From Plazaster borealis (Eukaryota > Echinodermata > Asteroidea > Forcipulatida > Labidiasteridae), in contig CM037476.1 of NCBI GenBank assembly GCA_021014325.1, positions 23,162,827 through 23,226,826 of the forward strand: a stretch of 64,000 nucleotides of DNA. The letters run 5' to 3'. Both the position numbers and the translations under genes were made by a program. The notes beneath the pieces were generated by a model. It was not told where the DNA came from and made no database searches. It saw nothing but the letters and a program-made list of their open reading frames with translations. Shown piece after piece: positions 29,096 through 40,193 of the stretch (position 1 is the stretch's first letter; the number at the start of each line of letters is the position of its first letter).

Positions 29096-29462
29096 AGGCA
29101 CTGAACACGTTTGGTAATTGTCAAAGACCAGTGTTCTCACTTTGTGTATCCCAACATATGCATGAAATAACAAGCCTGAAAATTTGGGCTCAATTGGTCA
29201 TCGAAGTTGCAAGAAAATGATGAAAGAAAAAACACCCTTGTTTTACAAATTTGTGTGCTTTCAGATAGGAATAAAAGGCTTCTTGCAAGAAGTCTTTTAT
29301 TATTTTAGAGAGAAATTACCTCTTTCTCAAAAACTACGTTACTTCAGAGGGTAGTCGTTTCTCACAATGTTTTATACTATCAACAGCTCTCTGTTGCTCG
29401 TTACCAAGTCAGTTGTTATGCTAATATATATTTTGAGTAATTACCAAACGTGTACAGTGCCT
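29096..29462. mobile_element. TTAA-flanked inverted-repeat element, subfamily 1
   Basis: AGGCACTGAACACGTTTGG to CCAAACGTGTACAGTGCCT, flanked by TTAA at 29092-29095 and 29463-29466. Well preserved; the interior is in the opposite orientation to 1,758. Confidence 0.9.
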
Positions 29463-31116
29463 TTAAGCTTTTTTTTTTACCCATAATAATTATCAATTCA
29501 AGGACGATTTTGAAATCCTTTCGAGTGTTGTTAAGAGCATGTCCACGAGAGGACCATGCAGACCGTGATAAGGTGGGGGTCAACGAATTTGGCTGAAATT
29601 TGGTTTGTAGGTGGGTCATAGGTAGCCTTGAGGCTGTATACAATTTTAGGCCAATCCGACCTCCCCAACAGAATAAAGAGCCCAAAATATGTTTTTGGAT
29701 TGATAAATGGGCGATTTTGGTGATTTTGGGCTACAAAAGTTCAAATGCTTGCCGTTGAACGGTGGAATGCAGTAGAACGTTGAAATTTCCAGGGTCTTAA
29801 GGGTGTATCCTGACCTTAACAAGAAACTCAAAATGGGGGGAAAAAATAATCTTAAGAGGCATTGACAACTCTTTACTTAGGGGTACCCCCAAATTTGCGT
29901 CATGGTTATGGCAATATTTGAGTCGCCGTAGAGTCATTAGTGCAGGTCTTAGAGCAATGAAAATTGGATGAAAGAGAGATCTTACTATGGTCTTTTGGAA
30001 GCATCAATAAAATATTTGCCAGCAGTTTTTAGTATGAAATGGCGGGAGCCTGTTTTTGCCTTAGAATGGCTATTAATTAGCCTTGTATTGTTCAAATTTG
30101 TACCTTTTGATTGCCTTGTTTTCTACAGCAGTCCCGATTAATTGGACGTGAAACAAACCTCTTATTACCCTACAAGGAAACCATGGGCGTCAATTCGTCT
30201 TGAAATGTGGGGTGGGGAGACAACGGTAGTTATATAATTTACGCTGTGTGGTTCAGGGCCCGCTTTAGGGCCCCGGGAGACAATTTCAGGTCGAGAGTGC
30301 TACTGGTGCAATGTTCTTTCTTGTACAGCTGCTTGCAAAGCATATTTTAAAGGTTATACAAAATTGGTTTTTCTATTCATTTGAACTAAATAATTAATTA
30401 ACATGAATATAAAAATCAACTGATTAATTTGTTAAAACAAATTAATTATTTAATTTAAGGTCTTAATTCACACAAGTATTTGCAATCATCAAAACATCAA
30501 GAGTGATTTACCGTAATTATTGTGTTACTTATTTTAAACTGAACAATCATGGTAATTAAACACTTTCTTAGTACTTGTATTTGTTTTATATGTTTGCATA
30601 ACGTTTTTGTTTATTTATTTTTTATTTTTAGTGAAATGAATGATAGGAACACTGACAATATCAATTTAAAAACTGGGACACATGTCAAAGGCAAATGTTA
30701 TTGATCTTTGGAAAAATTCAGTAACGAAAGACAGTGCAACTATCATGCTATATTTCCACAGGGAAATACAAGTATGTATGGTAACATAAATACCTGGAGG
30801 TAAATAAATAAGGAGAAAAGAAGAAAATTACTAAACCGACTTGATAATTAAAAAGGAATGGTCCAGTTATTGAACCTATGGTTTACAGCAAGGGTAACGT
30901 ACTTGTTATTTAGCTAAACTATTTTAAAGCGATGATATGGGAGACGATTTTCCAACTTTGGAGCACAAAGCATTGTTTTTTTTTATAAAATGCAGTTTTT
31001 TAAACCCACACCACAGATTTTGTATACTTCTACAATCTGCCAGCGGTAGGCATATCTGTTAAGTTGTAAAAAAAAAACTCACAAGTTTCTGTCGCGATAA
31101 GATTACTAACATGAAT

Positions 31117-32492
31117 GTTGGTCACTTCGTACCCAGGTCATTTTGTACCCAAGTCAAGTCATGGGATGACGTGACTTGTGCCCTGTTTTACTCTTCCCAG
31201 ATAGGCAAGTATCACTCGTCTTTATGTAAAAGGCCAGGGATGCCAGTGACTCTTTCCTTCAGAGCCGGAAAAAAATTTGCTGCGAAGGAATGGGGGTCGC
31301 CGCTCAGACCAAAAAAACAATAAAAAAACATAACAGCGATTTTTTTACATAAAACATAAAGAAAAAGAAAATTTACCCGCGTTGTCGATCTTCCTCATGT
31401 AGTCTGATAAAAAATAACCCCCACTGTCTTTCGACTCTAGCCACCGCCAATTAAACCTATTCTTTACCCCTCGATCAATTTGTTTCAAATTAGCTTCTCT
31501 TTCAACATCCATAATGACTCAATGTAACGCCAAAAACTCAGTCGGTAACGCCAATCGTCCTCGAAACAAAATTCTCAGAGCGATTTCATGTACGGTCCAA
31601 AGATCGTGTATGGACATACACACAAAATACATCGATACATATCATACGGCACCACGCACACATTCCACAGAAAAGTCTAGTCTTCGCTCAATACTTCCGG
31701 CATTTATACATGTACGAACGCTTGAGGGCGCTTTCAAAACATTATCATAAAACACGAGTCGCTCCAAACGAGCGCCGGAAATCTGTTTTCAATAAAATAT
31801 ATTTTCTCCGGCCTGATGAAACACGGAGCGCCGGAAAAATTTGGGGAAAATTTGAAAAAGCCGGAATTCCGGCAATAGCCGGAAAACTGGCATCCCTGAA
31901 AAGGCGTTTTAATTACGTACCACTATTTTGTAAGTATCCGTGCACTTTGGAACGGTTCATCTTTCGTCATTTTCAAGTGCGAAATAAGAAAGTCACGCCT
32001 TTTACGTCAAAGTTTAGAAAAGTTATAATAATATTTGGACACTGTACCAAGGTTGGTGAGGAACTTTTATTCTGATCTTCCTGCATGTCGTCGTTTTTAA
32101 TTACCGTTAACAAAATCGTTGTCGATGTCATCATTAATGACATTAATGAACGACAACCCAGGCAGAGAGTGATTGACACACACATATAATTTCTTTTTCA
32201 TTGTTTTATGTTTTGTGTTGCGCATAGAGGCTCCTGCATTATGCGCCATATAAATGTATAGTATTGTTATTATATAATCATGCACGCAGCGGTGGTACCA
32301 AGTGACTTGGGCACGAAGTGACATAGGAATGATGTTTGGGGTACGAAGATGAACCGCTCCAAAACAAAGTTCATGCAGTGTTGTTTACAAAAATGTGGTA
32401 CTTCGAAATTAAAATGCCAATTACAAAGAAGCGACACTTGACCCATCTTGGAACGGAAAAGTACAGTACAACGGGGTACGAAGTGACCAACA
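31117..32492. mobile_element. Inner foldback element with GTTGGTCACTTCGTACCC ends
   Basis: GTTGGTCACTTCGTACCC (31117-31134) is perfectly inverted at 32475-32492. The arms match for roughly 200 bases (GGAACGGTTCATCTT against GGAGCGGTTCATCTTCG). The left arm is split by the hAT-like element. The short open frames inside are arm shadows. Confidence 0.7.
31235..31898. mobile_element. hAT-like non-autonomous element with AAAAGGC target repeat
   Basis: Ends CAGGGATGCCAGT and ACTGGCATCCCTG. AAAAGGC occurs directly on both sides (31228-31234 and 31899-31905). The right arm of the enclosing foldback shows the uninterrupted site. CAG ends and a 7-8 bp duplication suit the hAT superfamily; no transposase remains. 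Confidence 0.8.
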
Positions 32493-34025
32493 TCGCAGTA
32501 ACACCATGGAGGATCAGAATACAGTACAGGAACTAAACAGTCTGGAGAAGGCATGTGCCCTTATAACATAAAACAAACTGCGGAAGGGGAGGGGACGGGG
32601 ACATTTTGCTAAAATAGTGTCCCCACCGTAAGTGAGGGGATGTGCCCCGCCCCCTAATTGACGCCCATGATGGGACACAGGTTTGGTCTTACACATCAAT
32701 ACTTGAGATTCATGATAAAGGAGGTCACTATTGTGTCTCCACCCTTGAACATTTGGGGGGGGGGGACCACACATGTCCCTCGTCCCCCTATGATTGACGC
32801 CCAAGGGCAGTATCAGCTCCCATGGCACTCAACATTCACATCTTATGCAGCTAGCTAGTTTCCAATTATATTTTTATGCAAATGGTTCCGTATGTTTGAT
32901 GTGCATTAATGAATATTATGCACTGTATTTTTCTCACACAGGTCGGAGGAATAATATACACTACTGGCTTTGCATTGCTCGAAATTACAAATACACGCAG
33001 CAAGACCGACGGCATATTCATGGCTTATAATATAGACCTTTCTTTTGCAACGTCACAGCCCGAGTTTTTGCCAACCCAGGTTGGAAAACTATGGAAAGCC
33101 ATAAATTCAAATAAAATACAGATCGCTACTGTTTGTAACAATGTTAAAAAAAATATTCAAATGTTGTGTTGATTGTGTTGAAAACAAAACAACTAATTAT
33201 GGGAAGAGGGGGAGGGGGAGGGGTGGTGTGATGTGACGGCGCCCTCTTGCGGTAATTCGCGCTAAGTGGGTGGGATGCATCTGGACGTTCTGAATGGTCG
33301 GTATACTGTGGCCAAAATAGGTCTCCCATCCACCACAATATGCGCAACGTAAAAGTTTTAGTTTTTCGGCAAATTTTTTATGTGATAATAACAGTCTATT
33401 CCAAATGTGAATTAAGGGATAGTAATACTGTACTCGGAACTATAGGTAATTTTGATCCCAATAATGAAGTTTTTCATCTTTTTGGACCGTAGGCAAACAA
33501 AATCAAGATGAGCTGGCAAAGATTTTATTTCAAATTATTGTAGGTTGATATCTGAACTATATTTCCACCGAGTTTGTTGACTCTCAAACCTGCACTAATT
33601 AGGTTATGGTTAATTGCCTAAATGACGTATTTCCTTTAATGAGCTCATACATGTTTTCCTAAAGCCTATATATCTGCAGTACAAAATTGCACATCAAATA
33701 TTTATATTTCATCGAGTAGAGGAGGGTGAGTTCTTTCTTTTGATGTATAAGTCGACACTAATTGATAAAGTTAAAGGAAATTAACAGGGCTTTAATTATA
33801 CACCAAAAATACAACAAATTAATTCCCCGAAAGTCTCAGTTTTCGCTGAAAACAGTTGGTGCCCCGTACTCGGCCATGGTGAGATATTTTTTCGAGCTGC
33901 TTCACCAAATGTTATCGTCCCAGGTGGGGATCAAATAGGCAAGATTTGAACTTAATTCGCTGACCCCCTACCTTGTCGATTTTTCAAGATTTTGCATGGT
34001 CCTCTCGTGGACATGCTCTTAACAA

Positions 34026-34620
34026 ACATCGCCAAATTCTTCGGGGGAAATAACCTCGGGACTCTTTTTGCTGTTTCTGGAACCAACCGACAGCGCATTG
34101 TTACGATCTTTAAGTGTAACATGAACCAAATATAAAAGTATGCACAAATATTGTTTACCTACCTACGTAGGTATATTTTTATCAGACTGTAACCGTGAAC
34201 TAAACATCTATTTTGTTTTGCAATGATATTATAATTGTAATTATACGGTCATTAAGTGTCATTGTGTTGAGCATGGGTGTTGCCCGCTTGCGCTGCATAC
34301 AACTAAAGGGTCCACTGCTATACCAACCTTCTAGCCGACCACTTCTCAGGCAGTGGAAACGATAAACGATCTAGGCTAATTGCGTTAGAGTCCCCTGAAA
34401 AGGGTGTTAATGACTATTTTATATTCGACAGTACGTTTTCGATCTGGCCGTAGTTCTTGGGTACGTGACCAGAATAAAAGGTGATAAATATTAACCATGG
34501 CAACCATTTACCATTAAAAAAGAAAAGAAATTGGAGGTCACTGCGTGAGAATAACTTAATTTCTCAGGTAATTATTTTCTCGGTTAACGGCAGCTCTGTA
34601 TTTTAAGCCAGAGTGAGAAA
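34026..34620. promoter_or_regulatory. Conserved upstream region of L2
   Basis: 34,100-34,620 matches 56,680-57,212 upstream of L5 almost base for base (CGATCTGGCCGTAGTTCTTG, CAGAGTGAGAAA before the ATG). This is likely the promoter and 5' leader; no individual site can be named. Confidence 0.5.
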
Positions 34621-35921
34621 ATGGCCATCGTGGGTAGTTTGATGCTCCTCTTGCTTGAGATGTTTCTTGAGGTTTCAGCATCTTATAGTGTGAGTGGTCT
34701 TTACCGAGGGGTTTGGTACCAGCCGGTAGAGCACCACGCCCTACTAGGCCAGTCCTTCATGAATATCTTGAGCATCTCTGCCGTCAGATGTTCAGTTCGG
34801 TGTCTCAGTCATCATGGATGTTTCTCTTTCAACTACGATCACATCAATCAAGTCTGTCAGATGAACAACGCCAGTGCTGAGCACGTCTGTGACAACTTTC
34901 AAGGATTGCTGTATTTTTCGTATTACGACGCAACTGCAAAACCAATGACTTGTCATCAGGTATTTGTAAAATTCATTTAAATTAATTTGTTATTCGTGCT
35001 CTATCTACTTTTACATTTCACTAATTATGTCAAAGTAAAAGGGAAAGCACTTTCTGTTTCTTTTGTTCAATAAGTTTTGGCCATATCCTTGTTCGTATTC
35101 ATGTATTGTTTTAATTACTATATTTTGTAACGACAAATATTGTATGTGTATACGTCTTGCTCAACAGAATACTTACGCTTCTGGCAATGGGAAATGCACT
35201 CCTTTGAAGGCCTGTTGGGGTTTTGGTGAGTAATCAGATGATATCAATCGTTTAAATTCGGTTCGAATAATTTTCTGCCGAGTCATTTTTGCAATGTAGG
35301 CATTATATGCACAGTTGATACTGTTATATGTTCTCGATCCAGAGAAACTCGGTCTTGAAGATGGTTCGATCCCCGATGAGAGCCTCTCCGCATCAAGTAA
35401 CTGGGACTACACAGATGTATCAACACCAGCTGGTGGCCGTCTCAACAAGATACCACTTGATGAAAACACCACAGAAGCATGGGTTCCTCGCGTACTGGAT
35501 ACCAACCAGTGGATACAGATGGATTGGGGCTACCCAACCTACGTCACTGGGGTACTCACACAAGGTCGTTATGGTGTAGCTGGCCAGTGGGTGACTAAGT
35601 ACAAGGTGCAGTTCGAACCACCCTCACTGGCATGTCTTGTTGACGTGAAAGACCAACTTGGTCAAACTCAGGTATGCTGAATATAGAGTCTACTGAACTT
35701 CACATATTTGTTTTTGTCAGTTGATAAAACCCCCTCTTTACACAATTAACACATTTTTTGCCATTTATCATATTTTCTAGATATTCAATGGCAACACCGA
35801 CCACAACAGCATCGTGGAGAGGCGTTTCTTCAAACCAGTCTTGGCGGTCAAGATTCGTATCGTGCCCGTTGAGTGGAGTCATTTCATCGCGCTGCGTTTT
35901 GAGCTGCTTGGCTGTAAATGA
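34621..35921 (+). CDS. L2: secreted PAN + F5/8 type C protein, second hinge type
   Basis: Exons 34621-34959, 35168-35225, 35343-35671 and 35781-35921 give an open 288-aa frame with GT/AG borders. Signal peptide (LMLLLLEMFLEVSA), PAN/Apple-like domain ending MTCHQ, then a hinge exon different from L1: NTYASGNGKCTPLKACWGF, with two cysteines. F5/8C follows (EKLGLEDGSIPDESLSASS, NQWIQMDWGYPTYVTGVLTQ, WVTKYKVQFEPP, LRFELLGCK). Compared with L1 the surface loops differ (SNWDYTDVSTPAGG, RYGVAGQW), while the framework is almost unchanged, as expected for a binding domain with variable specificity (inference). Introns are short, unlike L1, L3 and L4. Confidence 0.87.
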
Positions 35922-36496
35922 GTTACGTGCAACAAAATACCAACCGTCACCCTTGCAGAAGAATGGGAAATTCTTTGACCTATTTCTACAAATGTCGATC
36001 TTTGGCATAACGATAATTAATATCGTGAACTCTTTGTCTTGACAGTGTAAACCGTTTAGATTAGTTTGTAATGATATAGTAGTCTCATTATTGGGGTTTT
36101 TGAAAAGGAACATCTTCAAAACAAAATTTTACAAATTCTTTCTGGTTGTTTGTTTAATATTAATATTTGAAAGATTATTTAATTTGTTATTTTAATTTTA
36201 TTTTCTTTATTTTGACAATTTTTGGTAATTTTTAATGTGCAAATTGAAAATCATGTTACATTTAGATAAAACTCGCTGGCTACAAATTACAAAATTTTGA
36301 ACTGCTATATAGACGTTTCATTAATATGCGCTGATTTATGAGTCTATAATTTCGTAATTGCCCACGCACTTTTTTCAAAGAAAACTTTCGTTAACGTCCT
36401 TCTTTCGGGCACACGACGATTATTGAGTTGCCATGACATGAATTCGATTTGGGTTCTACCATTTGATGATTCATAAAAGTCAAATATTATCATTAA
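35922..36496. other. Spacer after L2
   Basis: The first 150 bases resemble the sequences after L3 and L5. The rest is AT-rich with no gene seen. Confidence 0.4.
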
Positions 36497-36849
36497 AGGC
36501 ATCGTTCACGTTTGGTATTTACTCAAAATAGATATTAGCATGTAACGAGCAACGGAGAGCTGTTGATAGTATAAAACATTGTGAGAAACGACTCCCTCTG
36601 CAGTAACGTAGTTTTTGAGAAAGAGGCAATTACTCACTAAAATAATAAAAACTTCTTTTAAGAAGTTTTTATTCCTAACTGAAAGCACACACATTTGTAC
36701 AACGAGGGTGTTTTTTCTTTCATCATTTTCTTGCAACTTCGAGGACCAATTGAGCCCAAATGTTCACAGGCTTGTTATTTTATGCATTTGTTGGGATACA
36801 CCAAGTGAGAACACTGGTCTTTGACAATTACCAAACGGGTTCAGTGCCT
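36497..36849. mobile_element. TTAA-flanked inverted-repeat element, subfamily 1
   Basis: AGGCATCGTTCACGTTTGG to CCAAACGGGTTCAGTGCCT, with TTAA at 36493-36496 and 36850-36853. Same interior as 1,758 and 58,897, including the CTT/AAG near-palindrome. Confidence 0.88.
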
Positions 36850-37117
36850 TTAAGTGAGATTTTAGATGAGAATTCTTTAACAAGATAATCATTCTACAAC
36901 GAATTTTCAAAATTTCATAAAAACAGCCTAATAATGTTCAATCAGTGATGTTTTTGGTTCGCTTTCATTTAACAATATCCAGTGCAGCCTCAAAAACGAA
37001 TTATTAAAAACGAGATTCTGTGTTATGCTCACCCAGATTTGTCTCTAAAATCGTTTCACTCCTTATCACCTCTTATGGGGCGTGGCCTGTACTCCCCTCC
37101 CTCAGCTTACTCACAGT

Positions 37118-38360
37118 CTACTTGTTTCCAATGTCAGCATAAACCGTCTCCTCCTCTGGGTTGATGATTCTTGCCGATCCTCGCGATAGATCCAAGTCAG
37201 CGTAGATCAGACCTTCCACATTCCTCTGTCTTGGGTCATCCTTGACGAGACCGTCCTCACCACGGTCTGCCGTCTGCTCTAGCCCGGCCTGGGCTTGGGT
37301 TGCGTTGCTCGCTCGGCGTTTGGAGAGATGGTACGGAATGACGCGAGGGGGTTTCTGACCGGACGGTTGACGGTCAACAACGCGTCCTGGTACCGGCAAA
37401 TCATTCACAGCGATGGTTGATTTCTGACTCTCAGACGGAGTTTCATGTTTGGAATAACTACTCAAGGTCTGAGCGGTGTCTGTTTCACGATTCAGCTGCG
37501 ATCCATCCTTCCCACCTCTGGATACTTTCCTTGATGCCGCCACAGCAGAAATGGCGTCAAATGTCTTACTTTTGGCGCGACTAATATACACCGCAGCATA
37601 CATGGACTCACAATGATTCTGTTTATCATTACGTTTCTCCCCATCCTTGACTGATTCATCAGTTTCAGTGGACAGAGGTTTGTCTACAATATCTTGATCA
37701 TGTTTTGTCTCTGCCTGCTGGTGGTGTAAGACCGGTGTCATTACTGCAGTAACTGTTTCTCTCGGGGATTCAACTGACCTCTCGCCTGCAGAGCTAGTGT
37801 GGTAATTTGCTTGATCACACCTCGGAGTGACTCCGTGCAGTTGGGTTTCTGATATCCTGTCTGCATCATTTTCTCCATAATTAACTTGAGGTGTAGATGC
37901 AGAACGTGTTTTATTTGTCGCTGTGGATTGTCTTTTGAACCCGAGATAAGAAATGAGATGACTAGCATCAAGAAGACAGCAGTGATAACTCCTCCTACTA
38001 TTAAGATGAAGGTGTTATTATCAACCAAGGATGAGTCTTGGGGTTTAGGATTTGGATTCTTGGTAGAAAGATGGTTGGTCGGGACTGATGTGCTCCCTCT
38101 ACGGTCACACTTGGTATGTTTCTCTCTGTTGGTATTGTTGAGTGAGAAGACACCATGTTGCGGGAACTTGTGCTGCCAAGGTTGGGCTGCAGTCTCTTTG
38201 GTTTCCGGTACTTTAGTAGCGGATGGATCATCAGTGTCATGGGGAAACTCAACAGGGTTGACGGTGAGAGACTCTTCGGTTTCAGGTACTTAAGTAATGG
38301 ATGGCTCATCGGTGTCAACTGGGTTGACGGTGTGAGAGACTCTTCAGCCTCAGGTACAAG
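37118..38360 (-). pseudogene. Receptor remnant E: long tail intact, stalk and membrane span frameshifted, no Ig domains
   Basis: From 37118 up to about 37,950 the minus strand holds an open long tail of the C type, with SMYAAV, LIYADL and TVYADI all present. It also has a 16-residue stretch (SESQKSTIAVNDLPVP) that C lacks. Further 5', the membrane span (FILIVGGVITAVFLMLVISF) and stalk lie in different frames, with at least three frame changes. The stalk is cut to little more than one repeat. Signal peptide and both Ig domains are missing: the stalk joins the receptor 5' flank directly near 38,360. Not expected to make a receptor. Confidence 0.8.
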
Positions 38361-39153
38361 TTAATTTTTGAGACTTGTTTTTTTCCAGTCCAAGACGAAG
38401 ACGATAATCAATATAACCAATATATATATATATATGTGACCATTAAATGTTGTTAAGTTACTGTATTAAATATGCACGGGGAAACTGGCTTTGAAGTTCT
38501 CTCTTGAATCCGGTTCTTTATTGAATCTGTAAAATTGGTGAACAAGATGTTGATGAAGGTTCGGCCTATTTCAGAATGACGCCCAGATTATTGAACGGCG
38601 GGAAATACAAATTAGAACGTAGGTGGCGCTTCGTAAATTTATATGATAAAGAGATATTTACAGCAACAAAAGGTTTGAAATGATATGCAAAGTAGGAATA
38701 TTATACCAAAATTAAAGGAGGGTGTTCTTCATGTACACCTGAGCTGTGACATATATATAAAAATAATAAATACAAATCCATCACAATGTTCTCCTCGTTT
38801 CTCGTCTAGGACGTTGTTTCGATTATGTTCTTGACAGAGTTATAGAATGATTTTCTGTTTGTCTTTGTCTTTTGCATCGAAGTCAACAACACAAATCCAG
38901 CCTTTCTTTGGTTATCTAACAAACCCATCATATGTCTTTGTTTATGACGAACATAATTTGTTTTAGTTTTGTGTATATAAAAAGAATGTTTAACCGCAAG
39001 TTCCTTAGTGAATATTTTGTTTTGACTTTTATAAACATCCTTACCTCTGGAAATTTCCCTATTAGTCTTTACAAAACAAATTTTAGCACGGAGAACGCTA
39101 GCTCTATATTGTCGCCAGTGTCAGCGGTACACGCCCTCTATGTCAGCTTCGGG
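38361..39153. repeat. Flank shared by blocks D, E and F
   Basis: Nearly the same as 50,090-50,865 and similar to 23,750-24,170. Contains a (TA)n run near 38,422-38,433. No gene seen. Confidence 0.6.
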
Positions 39154-39491
39154 TATAGACGATGTGACCTGTGACATCGCATGTTTACAAAAGAGCCACC
39201 AAACCTGGACTTCCTGCAGGCACGATTTGTACACAGCTCAATGGAAGAACACATAAAACCTACATTTTATGGAGATTGCACTGTCTAATTTTTGTTCAAC
39301 TTTTGATATGATGAAAGGGGGAACATCTCAAAACTTGTTCAGCTGTTACTTTTATAACTCTTGGATTTTTGTGGAAATTATGACACCAAATGTAAACTTT
39401 CCCATATGACTAGTGCAGTATCTTGCCTGCCAGAAAGGCTCGAGAATGTACAAGCTCACACTTATTGTAAACAAAGGTCACAAGGTCTATA
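39154..39491. mobile_element. Inverted-repeat element (TATAGAC...TGTGAC ends) in block E
   Basis: Left TATAGACGATGTGACC and right GTCACAAGGTCTATA are imperfect inverted ends. Blocks D (about 24,165-24,210) and F (about 50,862-50,905) lack it and continue ATATAGAGTACCAATAC, so it inserted after the blocks separated, with a small loss of target sequence. Its ends relate to 10,106-10,305. Confidence 0.75.
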
Positions 39492-40193
39492 GATGCCTTG
39501 ATGACAAACTTGATGATAAACTGGAAAGTTGATATTTCCCACACAAGGCATTAATTACCTCATTGCAGATCGCACAGCTACACTCAACATTCTCCGGGTT
39601 CTGATTCCGTGGTTTACACACATTCTTTCGCCTATTTTATTTGTATTTTCGCGTTCATTTGTTGCCCATCACATAATCATGAAACATTCACTCAATATCT
39701 CATCCTTTTTATTTCATTTCACAAAAATAATTTTATAAAAAACACCGAACATTGCTGAATGAAATATTGTTTACAATTTAAATTGCCCTTTTCCGATGCA
39801 GCACAAAGCATCAACCGCTTTACCAAACATCTCTCGAGAGAACGTCTCGTGCATGGAGCAGGCCGAGAAGGAGGGAGGATTGCATTTCATTTTAATCAAA
39901 CACGGGGTTTATGAGTCACACTAATTACTACGCCAGGGTCCTTTTCTACTGTTAGGAATCAACTAATGGCCAGGGCTTAGCAACAAAAGTCCAAACCCCA
40001 TAACAACATAAATAAATAAGGAGGACAAGAAATTAAAAAATAAGGAAAGCACTGTATTAAGTCTTTTCCATGGCAACTAATGTGGTATTATTTGGTCTAA
40101 ACTTTTCATTTTTCAACTCAGAGTTCACTGAGTTGGAGTAGATAGTGTTTTTGCAGCGCACGGGAACTCAACCTTTTAAGCCATAGTGAGAAA
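39492..40193. promoter_or_regulatory. Conserved upstream region of L3
   Basis: Matches 52,101-52,637 upstream of L4 and, less closely, 24,230-24,900 upstream of L1. Holds the palindrome TCTCTCGAGAGA at 39830-39841 and the shared leader TTTTAAGCCATAGTGAGAAA before the ATG. Confidence 0.55.

Larger units (their letters stand above)
29528..34025. mobile_element. 4.5-kb segment with 33-bp perfect inverted ends (nest of elements)
   Basis: Positions 29528-29560 (TTGTTAAGAGCATGTCCACG...) and 33993-34025 are exact inverted copies. Homology continues inward imperfectly (GATAAGGTGGGGGTCAACG against ACAAGGTAGGGGGTCAGCG). No transposase-like frame is visible. It may be one composite element or two opposite copies of one repeat; no target duplication was recognised. 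The elements at 31,117-32,492 and 31,235-31,898 lie inside. The rest is AT-rich with no gene. Confidence 0.6.

Noticed and set aside
31514..32075. Plus-strand frames of 78 and 121 codons
   Set aside because: They run across the hAT-like insertion border and into the foldback arm, so they are chance frames.
38001..38318. 105-codon minus-strand frame identical to one at 49719-50036
   Set aside because: Begins in a shadow frame of the stalk repeat and reaches the true frame only through a frame change; the identity reflects DNA duplication, not protein conservation.
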